From: Bradyrhizobium sp. STM 3843
GTDB lineage: Bacteria > Pseudomonadota > Alphaproteobacteria > Rhizobiales > Xanthobacteraceae
DNA length: 64,000 bases
Assembly: GCF_000239815.1 (NCBI RefSeq)
Contig: NZ_CAFK01000024.1
Span: forward strand, 1-64,000
Direction: 5' to 3'
Shown in pieces: positions 27,135-35,866 of the stretch; the stretch's first letter is position 1; each line of letters opens with the position of its first letter. A program made the translations under genes and the position numbers. A model generated the notes under the pieces. The model ran no database searches, had not been told where the DNA came from, and saw only the letters and a list, made by a program, of their open reading frames with translations.

Positions 27135-28037
27135 TTACTCGGCAACGTCCCTGATCATGGCCTTCAGCATCTCTGCCAACACGCTCGCGATCGCGCTGGT
27201 CCCGCGAATATGGCCGATCAGCATCAGCGCCTGAGTATCGTGGGAGAGCTCTCGAATGGTCACATAGGTCAGCCGCCCGGCACGCCGCTCAGACTCGACG
27301 TCGAACGGCGTCAGAAACGTGATCCCGTCGTTCAAAATGACAGCGTGCCGCATGATCTCGATCGAGTTCGTCTCGATCGCCGGCTGCAGGTCGATCGCGA
27401 CGCGGGCGAAAGCCGTATCGAGATAGGGCCGGATCGCACTGGTGCTGTCGGCGATGACCAGCGGGTAATCGGTGCAATCGCTGAGGCGGATGCTGGTTCG
27501 CTTGGCCAGCGGGTGATTGGGCGCCATGACTGCGCCGAGCCGACCGACGCCTCGGGCCAGGACTTTCAGGCTGCTGTCCTTGCCGAAGTCGAATCCGATG
27601 CCGAGATCCGCTTCACCATTGGCAACGGCGAGCTGGATCTCCGCTCCCGTATTGAACAGCGTCAGATTGAGCTTGACCCTCGGATTGGCAGCTCGAAATT
27701 CCTTGACTGTACTGGGGACGAGGTTCGAGGCGAGACCGCTCATCATCGCCACTGTGATCTCGCCCCGACGCAGGCCCTTCAATTCCTCGATCTTGATCTG
27801 TGTGCGGGTCAGCTCCTTGAGCGTCTGACGAACATGTCCGATCAGCACTTCGCCGGCGGCGGTGAGGATCAGCTTCTTGGGAAGACGCTGGAAGATCGGC
27901 GTTCCGAGCTGGGTTTCGAGTGCCAGAATTTGGCGACTGATAGCCGACGCTGCGACATTCAGACGGTCCGCGGCCTTGCGTATCGAGCCCGTACGGGCGA
28001 CCTCATCGACATAGTTCAGCAGCCGGCTGTGAAGCAT
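27135..28037 (-). CDS. LysR-family transcription regulator
   Basis: This 300-residue protein has an N-terminal winged helix (MLHSRLLNYVDEVARTGS..., recognition helix around ASAISRQILALE) and a C-terminal type 2 periplasmic-binding-like effector domain (about 90-290). It is divergent from the cupin gene across a 141-base gap containing element A, the classic LysR arrangement, so it is likely to regulate itself and the divergent unit. Three further copies of the element flank the neighbouring units, making this the local regulator. The inducer is unknown. Confidence 0.92.
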   Translation of the reverse strand: MLHSRLLNYVDEVARTGSIRKAADRLNVAASAISRQILALETQLGTPIFQRLPKKLILTAAGEVLIGHVRQTLKELTRTQIKIEELKGLRRGEITVAMMSGLASNLVPSTVKEFRAANPRVKLNLTLFNTGAEIQLAVANGEADLGIGFDFGKDSSLKVLARGVGRLGAVMAPNHPLAKRTSIRLSDCTDYPLVIADSTSAIRPYLDTAFARVAIDLQPAIETNSIEIMRHAVILNDGITFLTPFDVESERRAGRLTYVTIRELSHDTQALMLIGHIRGTSAIASVLAEMLKAMIRDVAE

Positions 28038-28071
28038 CCTTGCCCCCAATGGATTGCGAAGGATGGCGTTT

Positions 28072-28122
28072 CGTTGCCGAAAAGGCAACGGGTCTGTCGA
28101 ATTAAAGCGCTTTGAAGTGACG
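28072..28122 (+). promoter_or_regulatory. LysR-regulon element A (LysR/cupin divergent promoter)
   Basis: AAAGGCAAC (28081-28089) is followed ten bases later by AATTAAAGCGCTT (28100-28112). A CGTTGCC (28072-28078)/GGCAACG (28084-28090) dyad overlaps the first block. The position between the divergent LysR and cupin genes fits a LysR activation site. Confidence 0.75.
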
Positions 28123-28178
28123 TTGGGGCATGCGACATGCGTGATGACGACACGCGCACGGTCGAAGGAAATCATCAT

Positions 28179-28598
28179 ATGTCGTTCAGCGTTGCCGAAC
28201 TCACGCGTGCGAAAGCCTTTCGCATTTCGCCGAAGGACACCAACTATTTCGCAGTCCTGTTCGATCAGGTGACGGACCGGATCGGCAACATCTTCGTCAT
28301 CGAGATTTTCCAACCTGGTGGGGCGACGCCGCCCAACGAACATGCTTCCGCGCACGAGTTTTTTCACGTGTTGCACGGGGTGGGCGTCGCGCGCTGCGAC
28401 GGCAAGGTTCTGCCGATCAAGAAAGGGGACTCGCTCTTGTTGCATCCCGGCTCCGAGCACGTCATCGAGAATACGGGACCAGGCAAGCTCTACACGCTTA
28501 CCGTGATGACGCCCAACGAGGGCTTTTCCGAATTGATCCGCAGCGGCGAGCCGGTGGAGCTCGACGCGGAGGATATCCGCGTTCTGCAAGGGCTCTGA
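28179..28598 (+). CDS. Cupin-domain protein
   Basis: This 139-residue single-domain cupin has metal-ligand-type motifs FFHVLHGVGVARCDG and HPGSEHVIENTGPG. Such small cupins act as dioxygenases, isomerases or binding proteins; the sequence does not decide among these. The ATG at 28179 is the first with AAGGA upstream. It is the first gene of the unit with the cysteine hydrolase (4-base gap), FAD oxidase and quinone reductase, all downstream of element A. Confidence 0.82.
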   Translation: MSFSVAELTRAKAFRISPKDTNYFAVLFDQVTDRIGNIFVIEIFQPGGATPPNEHASAHEFFHVLHGVGVARCDGKVLPIKKGDSLLLHPGSEHVIENTGPGKLYTLTVMTPNEGFSELIRSGEPVELDAEDIRVLQGL

Positions 28599-28601
28599 TC
28601 C

Positions 28602-29429
28602 ATGGACGCGGTATCGACCGATCCTGCCGTCAACGACGAAGGCTTGCTGCCGCTCGGATCGACCGGATCAAATAGCTGGATGGTTTCCGACGAGCGCGCC
28701 AATCTGGTGCGGCAAGTGGTCCTGCCACGACCGATCACGGTCCAGGCGCAGGGCAAGCTGATCACGTTCGACCTTGCCCGCACTGCGCTCGTCGTCGTCG
28801 ATATGCAGAACGACTTCTGCCACTCCGAAGGTTGGCTGGCGCACATCGGCGTCGATATCGCGCCGGCACGCCGTCCGATCGCGCCGTTGCGCCGGTTGGT
28901 TCCGATGCTGCGCGGCTCTTCGGTGCCGATCATCTGGCTCAATTGGGGCAATCGGCCCGACCGTCTCAACCTCAGCCCGTCGCTGCTGCATGTCTACAAA
29001 CCGAGCGGCGTTGGCATTGGTCTGGGTGACGCGCTGCCGGGCTCGGGGGCAAAGGTGCTGGAGCGGGGCAGTTGGTCGGCGGCCATTGTCGATGAGCTTC
29101 CGGTCGCGCCCACCGACATCCATGTCGCGAAGTACCGGATGTCCGGATTCCAGGACACGGAGCTCGACAGCATTCTTCGCAATCTCGGCGTGACCACGCT
29201 GCTGTTCGCGGGCGTGAACGCCGATCAGTGCGTGCTCTGCACCCTGCAGGATGCGAATTTCCGAGGCTACGATTGCGTGCTTCTGGAGGACTGTGCCGCC
29301 ACGACGTCGCCCGACTACTGCATGGCCGCAACGATCTACAATGTTAACCAGTGCTTTGGCTTCGTGGTCAGATCCGAGGTCATTGCGTCTGAACTCGCCC
29401 AGCCTCCATCCAGGTGTGACCGATCATGA
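28602..29429 (+). CDS. Isochorismatase-family cysteine hydrolase
   Basis: This 275-residue enzyme has the full catalytic triad of the family: D67 in VVVDMQNDF, K177 in VAKYRMSGF and C210 in NADQCVLCTL. Family members cleave amide or carbamoyl groups, for example N-carbamoylsarcosine, biuret, ureidoacrylate or maleamate. The substrate here cannot be fixed from sequence alone. It overlaps the FAD oxidase gene by ATGA (29426-29429), so translation is coupled. Confidence 0.9.
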   Translation: MDAVSTDPAVNDEGLLPLGSTGSNSWMVSDERANLVRQVVLPRPITVQAQGKLITFDLARTALVVVDMQNDFCHSEGWLAHIGVDIAPARRPIAPLRRLVPMLRGSSVPIIWLNWGNRPDRLNLSPSLLHVYKPSGVGIGLGDALPGSGAKVLERGSWSAAIVDELPVAPTDIHVAKYRMSGFQDTELDSILRNLGVTTLLFAGVNADQCVLCTLQDANFRGYDCVLLEDCAATTSPDYCMAATIYNVNQCFGFVVRSEVIASELAQPPSRCDRS

Positions 29430-30781
29430 GCGATGTCGCAGTCGATGCGCTGGACCGGCTTGTGGCCGATCTCGGCGACATTCCGGTCGTCACCGAACAG
29501 AAGGTCCTGCGCCGGAGGTCGCGTGACTTCTTCTGGTATAGCCCCATCCTGAATGCGCAGCTCGATGGCAAGTCGGCCGATCTGATCGCATTGCCCCGCA
29601 ACGAGGACGACGTGATTCGGATCGCATCCGTCTGCGCCCGCCATCGGGTGCCGGTCACTGTGCGTGGAGGAGGGACCGGCAATTACGGGCAGGCTGTGCC
29701 ACTCGAAGGAGGTGTTCTCCTTGATATCTCGGGGCTTGAAACCATCGAATGGATCAAGCCGGGCGCCGTCCGGGTCGGCGCGGGCGCCAAGATGAATGCG
29801 ATCGATGCCGCAGCGCAGGCCGAGGGGTGGGAGCTGCGGCTGCATCCATCGACCAAGCGCATGGCGACGATCGGCGGCTTTGTCGCGGGCGGGTCGGGCG
29901 GGATCGGATCCGTGACCTATGGCGGCTTGCGGGAGCCGGGCAACATTCTGGCAGCGCGGATCGTGACCCTCGAGGAGCAGCCGCGCGTGATCGAATTGCG
30001 TGGCGACGCCGCACAGAAGGTCAATCGCGCCTATGGCACCACCGGCATCATCACGGCGCTGGAAATGCCGCTGGCGCCGGCGTGGAACTGGATCGACGTC
30101 GTGGTCGCCTTTGACGATTTCATCGAAGCTGCGGCGTTCGGTTACGAGGCTGCTCTCGCCGATGGGATCGTGAAGAAGGTTCTCTCGCCCATCACCTGGC
30201 CATTGCCCTCCTATTTTGGCGCGCTGAAGCCGCATTGCCCCGAGGGTAAGAGCGTGCTGATGGCGATGATCGCCGCGCCGTCTCTTGAGAGTTTCAGGTC
30301 GCTTCTCGGCGGCCGCGGCACGATCACGCTGGAGACGCCGACCGATGACAGCCCGAGCCGGGTCCCGCTCTATGAATATTGCTGGAATCACACCACGCTG
30401 CAGGTCTTGAAGAGCGATCGCTCCGTGACCTACCTGCAATGTCTCTACCCTCATGACCGTGTGCTGGAAAAGGTCGCCGAGATGCGCGAGCTGTTTCCGG
30501 ATGAGGCCCTGCAGCACCTCGAATTCATTCGCTTTGGCGGCCGGGTCACGTGCAGCAGCTTGCCGGTGATCCGCTTCACCGATGCGGACCGTCTGAACGA
30601 AATCATCCGTCTGCACGAGGAGCGCGGTGTCTTCATCGCCAATCCACACGTGTTCACGATTGAGGACGGCAGCCGCTACAAGCGCGCCGATGCGGACCAA
30701 CTCGGCTTCAAGCATGAGGTCGATCCACACGGCCTGCTCAATCCCGGCAAGATGCGGAGCTTTGTTAGCGCGAGGGGATGA
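29426..30781 (+). CDS. FAD-binding oxidoreductase (vanillyl-alcohol-oxidase/glycolate-oxidase GlcD type)
   Basis: This 451-residue flavoprotein has a PCMH-type FAD domain with VTVRGGGTGNYGQAVPLEGG (about 75-95) and KRMATIGGFVAGGSGG, and a C-terminal substrate domain ending HGLLNPGKM, the usual end of GlcD-like dehydrogenases. It should oxidise a hydroxy or amino compound using FAD. It lies between the cysteine hydrolase and the quinone reductase, which suggests that its electrons may pass to the latter or to the respiratory chain. Confidence 0.9.
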   Translation: MSDVAVDALDRLVADLGDIPVVTEQKVLRRRSRDFFWYSPILNAQLDGKSADLIALPRNEDDVIRIASVCARHRVPVTVRGGGTGNYGQAVPLEGGVLLDISGLETIEWIKPGAVRVGAGAKMNAIDAAAQAEGWELRLHPSTKRMATIGGFVAGGSGGIGSVTYGGLREPGNILAARIVTLEEQPRVIELRGDAAQKVNRAYGTTGIITALEMPLAPAWNWIDVVVAFDDFIEAAAFGYEAALADGIVKKVLSPITWPLPSYFGALKPHCPEGKSVLMAMIAAPSLESFRSLLGGRGTITLETPTDDSPSRVPLYEYCWNHTTLQVLKSDRSVTYLQCLYPHDRVLEKVAEMRELFPDEALQHLEFIRFGGRVTCSSLPVIRFTDADRLNEIIRLHEERGVFIANPHVFTIEDGSRYKRADADQLGFKHEVDPHGLLNPGKMRSFVSARG

Positions 30782-30784
30782 GCG

Positions 30785-31369
30785 ATGCGCGTACTTTACG
30801 TGTATTGCCATCCGCTCGCCGACGGCTTCCATGCGGCCATTCGAGCCGAGGCGCTCGCCGGGCTCGCCCGGGCCGGGCATACGGTGGATCTGCTCGATCT
30901 CTATGCCGAGGGGTTTGATCCCGTCCTGAACGCGGAGCGCCGCCGCGACTACCACGATCCCGTGCGCAACCGGCTCAACAACGAGGCCTATGCCGCGCGC
31001 CTGATGGCGGCGAACGCGCTGATCGTGCAGTTTCCGACCTGGTCGTTCGGACCCCCGGCGATGCTCAAAGGCTGGTTCGACCGCATGTTCGGCCCGGGCA
31101 TCGCGCTCGATCTCTCAGATCCAGGTCATGCGAAGCCGATGCTGCAACACATCGAACGCATTACGGGCATCGCGACCTATGGCCGGCCGCGCTGGCAGGC
31201 GATCGGCATGGCCGATCCGCCGCGCAAGATCATCAAGCGCTATCTGCCGTGGTTCACCGGCGGCAAGGCGCGCGTGCGCTATTACGCGCTTTACCACATG
31301 AACGTCGCGACCGCGGAGAAGCGCAGGCGCTTTCTTGCAAAGGTAGCGCGGGAAATGAGCCGGTTCTAG
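30785..31369 (+). CDS. NAD(P)H dehydrogenase (quinone)/flavodoxin-fold reductase
   Basis: This 194-residue protein of the WrbA/NQO1/MdaB-like flavodoxin fold begins MRVLYVYCHPLADGFHAAI and has LIVQFPTWSFGPPAMLKGWFDR, the typical FMN/FAD-binding segment. Such proteins reduce quinones, azo groups or nitro groups, or act as reductases for other enzymes. It lies 3 bases after the FAD oxidase and ends the unit that starts at the cupin. Confidence 0.9.
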   Translation: MRVLYVYCHPLADGFHAAIRAEALAGLARAGHTVDLLDLYAEGFDPVLNAERRRDYHDPVRNRLNNEAYAARLMAANALIVQFPTWSFGPPAMLKGWFDRMFGPGIALDLSDPGHAKPMLQHIERITGIATYGRPRWQAIGMADPPRKIIKRYLPWFTGGKARVRYYALYHMNVATAEKRRRFLAKVAREMSRF

Positions 31370-31530
31370 CCGCGTCTCGCGAAGCGCATCACGCCGCGCG
31401 CGTGGACGCGATTGACCATGCAGCCTGCTACTAACGAACAGATCAGCTACGTGTTCGACGCCGCCGGCGGACGTTGTCGTGCATCAGCAATGTTGGTGCA
31501 GCATGTCAGCAAATATTCGCGCGTGATCTG

Positions 31531-31580
31531 AAAGGCAACGCATTGCTCGAATCAAAATGCTTCTAGGCGACAGCCTGCCT
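31531..31580 (+). promoter_or_regulatory. LysR-regulon element B (before the outer-membrane protein)
   Basis: AAAGGCAAC (31531-31539), ten bases, then AATCAAAATGCTT (31550-31562). The flanking sequence, GCGACAGCCTGC, is also close to that after element C. It lies about 150 bases before the start of the outer-membrane protein in an otherwise empty 346-base gap. Confidence 0.75.
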
Positions 31581-31715
31581 GTGCATCTTGAGGACGGGCG
31601 AGGACGCAGTCGTCGGGGGACGCTCCTTGTAAAATGCTCGATCGGAAGCCGTGGCGACGAAGCCGTCGCTGCGAACGGTTGCGAGCGCCCGCTTGTCAAA
31701 CCAGGGGCACACTCA

Positions 31716-32819
31716 ATGTTCGATCTTCGACGATTCCTGACTGCGGCGGCTCTGTCGCTGATTGCTCTGACTGCAAATGACTTTGTCCGCGCGGACGATC
31801 TGGCGGTCAAGTCCGTCAAGAAGACGCCCTATCTTCCGTTCTTTCTCGTGGTCGATGACCGCCTGACATATGCGTGGATGCCAAAGGCAACTGATCCTGG
31901 TCTTTTCAGCGTTCGACCGAACGGAAGCGTCAACGGTACCACGGCGAAGCAGGTCTACGCTTTCACGCATTTCGACATCTGGGCGTATGGTACCAATTTC
32001 CTCTCAGTCTCCATGATGAAGTCGGATCATAACGATCCGGCCAATCCGTGCCTTACCAACTCGTCCGGCGCCATCGTGAGCAGCGTATCCGGCTTGCCGG
32101 CCAGTTGCGCCGGGATGACTGAAATTTATGGTCTGTTTCGTTCGACTTTCGGGTGGAACGAGATATTCAACACCAAGGCTTTTGCGATCGGGCCGCTCCA
32201 CAACATTTCTTTCGACGTCGGCATGGACGCAAACACGGAAAACAGCTTCTTGGCGAACTCCAAACGCGCCGTCGTGGCCGGTCTGCAGTTTGCCTTTGAC
32301 CTGCCTTACAAGGGCTACTTCAACGTCGCGCCGCTGGCTTACTGGGAATATTCCAGCCGCAACGCCTTCGCACAATGCGGCCTCTTCGGAGCTGGCATTC
32401 CTTATCCCGCGGCCGGCGCCACCTGTCTCACCGACGGCGAGCGAAGTTTCGATCCCACCTGGTCGGTCGAAGCCAATTACTACATGGATCTAGGCTTCTT
32501 GCCGGAGAACATGCAGTTCTGGTCGATCAGCGGCCGAGCCGCCTGGCAGGGACCAAAAGGTTACGAGAAGAACCCGGTCGTCAGCACGCCCACTGTAGTG
32601 ACGCTGAACTCGGAGCCCATTCGGCTGACATTCGATGCGAGCAAGGCACTCTGGGGACCGCGCTACGCCCACTTCGTCGATCTCTGGGTTGCGTACCGCT
32701 ACTGGCAGAACAAGTTCGGCCTCGATCATAATCGCAGCTCAAGCTGTCTTTTCAAAGGAAGCAGCAACAACAGCTGCGCGGAAGAGACGGTTTATGCCGG
32801 CGTCACCATGAAGTTCTGA
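31716..32819 (+). CDS. Outer-membrane beta-barrel protein (nucleoside-channel Tsx-like)
   Basis: This 367-residue protein has a signal peptide (1-26, ending VRADD) and alternating aromatic/hydrophobic strands through to the end, VYAGVTMKF, whose terminal aromatic is typical of barrels. The FTHFDIWAYGTNFLSVSMMKSDH region and general plan resemble the Tsx-like nucleoside-specific channel family. It should let a small solute through the outer membrane. It stands alone behind LysR element B and before a strong hairpin, so it is separately transcribed in the same regulon. Confidence 0.8.
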   Translation: MFDLRRFLTAAALSLIALTANDFVRADDLAVKSVKKTPYLPFFLVVDDRLTYAWMPKATDPGLFSVRPNGSVNGTTAKQVYAFTHFDIWAYGTNFLSVSMMKSDHNDPANPCLTNSSGAIVSSVSGLPASCAGMTEIYGLFRSTFGWNEIFNTKAFAIGPLHNISFDVGMDANTENSFLANSKRAVVAGLQFAFDLPYKGYFNVAPLAYWEYSSRNAFAQCGLFGAGIPYPAAGATCLTDGERSFDPTWSVEANYYMDLGFLPENMQFWSISGRAAWQGPKGYEKNPVVSTPTVVTLNSEPIRLTFDASKALWGPRYAHFVDLWVAYRYWQNKFGLDHNRSSSCLFKGSSNNSCAEETVYAGVTMKF

Positions 32820-32827
32820 CGAACTCG

Positions 32828-32855
32828 GTGCCGGTGACGACTTGGTCACCGGCAC
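32828..32855 (+). terminator. Hairpin terminator-like element
   Basis: A perfect 11-bp stem, GTGCCGGTGAC (32828-32838)/GTCACCGGCAC (32845-32855), has a six-base loop and begins eight bases after the outer-membrane protein stop. No T-run follows. The sequence from here to 33076 shows no gene. Confidence 0.7.
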
Positions 32856-33076
32856 GAGGCCCTTCGCCCTCGCAGCCACCTTGTGCCTATCTCTGGCAGC
32901 CAGTTGCCCATGAAATCAGCATCGCTGCGCGGGCAACAAGATGCGCAGGAATACTGGATACGTTCCTGCCAAGCCCATGTTCGGCTCTGCTTAATGGACC
33001 GGGAGTTGCGAAGGGGATGGGTCGATGGAGCGCGATCGATCTCGTCGGCCGAAGTCAACTGCACACGAAAGGGGCG

Positions 33077-33132
33077 TTGCTCGAAAGGCAACAGATTGCT
33101 CGAATTAAAATGCTTTGAGGTGACAGTCTGCT
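33077..33132 (+). promoter_or_regulatory. LysR-regulon element C (before the ABC transporter unit)
   Basis: AAAGGCAAC (33084-33092), ten bases, then AATTAAAATGCTT (33103-33115). A GTTGC just upstream (33076-33080) pairs with GCAAC. It differs from B by only one base in the second block. It lies about 100 bases before the substrate-binding protein gene. Confidence 0.8.
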
Positions 33133-33210
33133 TAGGCATCCTAAAAGCTCGGAAGTCTCTCAGGACACTGCTCGCCGGTCGGCGCCGGCGAGATGCAGAA
33201 GGGCATAAGT

Positions 33211-34206
33211 ATGGCTGTGAAAACTCTGTCCAGAATGATCGCAGCCGGTCTGTTGGCGAGCGCAGCATTGGCCGCCGCTTTCACGCCGGCGCGGGCTGCC
33301 GACAAGGTAACGTTCCTGACGAGCTGGTTCGCGCAAGCCGAACATGGCGGGTTCTACCAGGCCAAGGCGACCGGGCTGTACGAGAAGGCCGGCCTGGATG
33401 TCACGATCAAGATGGGCGGCCCGCAGGTGAACGGCTCACAGCTTCTGCTGGCTGGCGATACCGATTTCATGATGGGCTACGACATCCAGGTTCTCAAGGG
33501 ACGCGAGCAGAACCTGCCGCTTGTGACAGTCGCTTCCTCGTTCCAGTTCGACCTGCAGGGCATCATGGCCCATGACGACGTCGCCGATCTCGGCGCGCTC
33601 AAGGGGCAGCCGATCCTGATTGCCGGATCGGCGCGCACGACATTCTGGCCCTGGCTGCGTACCAAATACGGCTATACCGACGACCAGATCCGCCCCTATA
33701 CCTTCAATCTGCAGCCCTTCTTCGCCGACAAGACGGTGGCCCAGCAGGCCTATCCGTCGTCCGAGCCGTATCAGGCCGAGCAGCAACACGAGAAGGTCAA
33801 GTTCTTCCTGCTCGCCGATGGCGGCTATCCGCCTTATGGCTCAACAATCGTCACGACCGAGAAGATGATCGCTGAAAAGCCCGGCGTGGTGGAGCGGTTC
33901 GTCAAGGCCTCGCTGGAAGGCTGGTACGACTACATGAAGGATCCCGCGCCCGGAAATGCGCTGATCAAGGCCGACAACCCGAAGATGACGGACGGGCAGC
34001 TCGCGTTCGCGATCGAGCGAATGAAGCAGATGAAGGCCATCGACCGCGGCGACGCCGCAACGCTCGGTGTCGGCATCATCACGGCCGACCGATACAAGCA
34101 GATCTACGATTTTCTGGTCGCCGGCGGCCTGCTTGATCCGAAGGTGGATTGGCAGAAGTCGTTCGATGACCGGTTCGTCAGGAACCTGAAGATCGGTCTG
34201 AAATAA
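33211..34206 (+). CDS. ABC transporter substrate-binding protein (NMT1/THI5-like)
   Basis: This protein of about 331 residues has a signal peptide (ending TPARAADK) and an NMT1/THI5-type binding fold (VTFLTSWFAQAEHGGFYQAKATG). NMT1-like proteins bind pyrimidine precursors, nucleobase-like compounds or sulfonates. I prefer the ATG at 33211 because AAGGG lies eight bases upstream; an ATG at 33193 is possible. It is the first gene of the unit with ATPase, permease, amidohydrolase and Rieske oxygenase, and follows element C. Confidence 0.88.
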   Translation: MAVKTLSRMIAAGLLASAALAAAFTPARAADKVTFLTSWFAQAEHGGFYQAKATGLYEKAGLDVTIKMGGPQVNGSQLLLAGDTDFMMGYDIQVLKGREQNLPLVTVASSFQFDLQGIMAHDDVADLGALKGQPILIAGSARTTFWPWLRTKYGYTDDQIRPYTFNLQPFFADKTVAQQAYPSSEPYQAEQQHEKVKFFLLADGGYPPYGSTIVTTEKMIAEKPGVVERFVKASLEGWYDYMKDPAPGNALIKADNPKMTDGQLAFAIERMKQMKAIDRGDAATLGVGIITADRYKQIYDFLVAGGLLDPKVDWQKSFDDRFVRNLKIGLK

Positions 34207-34217
34207 GGGAAGCTGAG

Positions 34218-35069
34218 ATGGCGGCGCTGTTGCCCGTTGAGACATTCGACGAGAGGGCAAAGCAGACGATCGCTGATGACCGGCCGCCGGCGGTCGAGGT
34301 CCTGTCTGCCGAGAAAGTTTTTGCCAACGGTGCGCGCGGCCTGGCGCCGATCGACCTTGCCATCGCCGAGGGCGAATTCCTGACCCTGATCGGTCCATCC
34401 GGTTGCGGCAAGAGCACCTTGCTCAAGCTGATCGCCAATCTCATCGAGCCCTCCGATGGCCGGCTGTTGTGGTGGCGCGGCGATTTCGCGCAAGTGGGGA
34501 AGGAGGGCCGACGCCTCGCCTTCGTGTTCCAGGAGCCGACCTTGATGCCCTGGGCTCGGGTCGAGGCCAATGTCCGCTTGCCGCTCGAGTTCGCCAATAT
34601 GCCGCGAGCCATCGCGGATCCGAAGGTTGCCGATGCCATTGCGCGCGTCGGCCTCTCTGCATTCAACCGGCATTTTCCGAGGCAGCTCTCCGGTGGAATG
34701 AAAATGCGCGTTTCCATCGCCCGTGCCCTGGTCACGAACCCAAATCTCCTGTTGATGGACGAGCCGTTCGGCGCACTCGACGAGTTCACGCGCAACAGGC
34801 TCGACGATGATCTCGTCAATCTGTCGTGGGAACGCAAGCTGACCACGGTGTTCGTCACCCATTCGATTTACGAAGCCGTGTTCCTTTCGACCCGGATCAT
34901 CGTCATGGCCGCCAATCCGGGGCGCATCTTCCGCGTCATGACCATCGATCATCCGCAGCCACGCGATCAGGGATTTCGCGATAGTCCCCAATTTTCAGCC
35001 TATTGCCGCGAATTGTCGACGTGGCTCGCCGAGGCGTCCCTGCAATCGGCCGGGGGAGGGCAAAAGTGA
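34218..35069 (+). CDS. ABC transporter ATP-binding protein (NitT/TauT type)
   Basis: This 283-residue ATPase has Walker A GPSGCGKSTLLK, signature LSGGMKMRVS, Walker B LLLMDEPFGALDE and the H-loop TVFVTHSI. The extra N-terminal 30 residues are not typical. It powers the uptake system with the preceding binding protein and following permease. Its stop overlaps the GTG start of the permease (GTGA at 35066), so translation is coupled. Confidence 0.94.
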   Translation: MAALLPVETFDERAKQTIADDRPPAVEVLSAEKVFANGARGLAPIDLAIAEGEFLTLIGPSGCGKSTLLKLIANLIEPSDGRLLWWRGDFAQVGKEGRRLAFVFQEPTLMPWARVEANVRLPLEFANMPRAIADPKVADAIARVGLSAFNRHFPRQLSGGMKMRVSIARALVTNPNLLLMDEPFGALDEFTRNRLDDDLVNLSWERKLTTVFVTHSIYEAVFLSTRIIVMAANPGRIFRVMTIDHPQPRDQGFRDSPQFSAYCRELSTWLAEASLQSAGGGQK

Positions 35070-35866
35070 AGCCGCTGTTCGAATCCGAGACGTTCGTGTG
35101 TATCGCAGCCCCGCTTGCGGTCGGGGTCGTGCTGTTCGCGGTTTGGGAGATCGGTTTTCGGCTAGCTGCCGTTCCCGTCTATCTATTTCCGAAGCCGAGC
35201 GACGTTTTTAGCAGCTTCCTGCAACATGGTCCCTCGCTGCTCCGTGCGCTGCTTGTGACCTTGCGCGTGACCCTGCAGGCATTCGTGGCGGCCGTCATTC
35301 TCGGCACGCTGATCGCCTTCATGTTCGTGCAGAGCCGGGCGATCGAAGTCAGCCTGTTTCCCTACGCTGTGCTCCTGCAGGTGACGCCAGTGGTGGCGAT
35401 CGCACCGCTCATCATCATCCTGGTCAAGAACACCCAGCTGTCGCTGACCATCTGTGCCACGCTGGTGGCGCTGTTTCCGATCATCTCGAACACGACGCTC
35501 GGCCTGCGCAGCGTTGACCCCGGACTTGCGAGCTTCTTTCGGATGAATCGCGCCAGCCGTTTCAAGACGCTGGTCAAGCTGCGCATTCCCGGCGCGTTGC
35601 CCTATTTCTTCGGCGGTTTGCGGATATCGAGCGGCCTCGCGCTGATAGGGGCCGTGGTCGCGGAGTTCGTTGCGGGCACTGGTGGTCGTTCGTCGGGGCT
35701 CGCCTACGAAATCCTGGATGCGGGGTTCTCCCTCGATATTCCCCGCATGTTTGCTGCGCTGTTCCTGATCACGCTGACCGGGGTGTTGTTGTTCGCGGCC
35801 ATGGTCGGGCTGTCGCAACTGGCTTTGTCGAATTGGCACGAGAGTGAGACCAGGACCGAGACATGA
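35066..35866 (+). CDS. ABC transporter permease (NitT/TauT type)
   Basis: This 266-residue membrane protein has about six transmembrane segments and the EAA-like loop (KLRIPGALPYFFGGLRISSGLALIGAVV region). The GTG at 35066 has a GGGGGAGGGC site. It completes the importer. Its stop overlaps the start of the amidohydrolase by ATGA at 35863-35866, which ties import to that enzyme. Confidence 0.93.
   Translation: MKPLFESETFVCIAAPLAVGVVLFAVWEIGFRLAAVPVYLFPKPSDVFSSFLQHGPSLLRALLVTLRVTLQAFVAAVILGTLIAFMFVQSRAIEVSLFPYAVLLQVTPVVAIAPLIIILVKNTQLSLTICATLVALFPIISNTTLGLRSVDPGLASFFRMNRASRFKTLVKLRIPGALPYFFGGLRISSGLALIGAVVAEFVAGTGGRSSGLAYEILDAGFSLDIPRMFAALFLITLTGVLLFAAMVGLSQLALSNWHESETRTET

Noticed and set aside
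35183..35839. Minus-strand 218-codon frame inside the ABC permease gene
   Set aside because: It is the antisense shadow of the permease, with high Gln/Arg/His and no domain.
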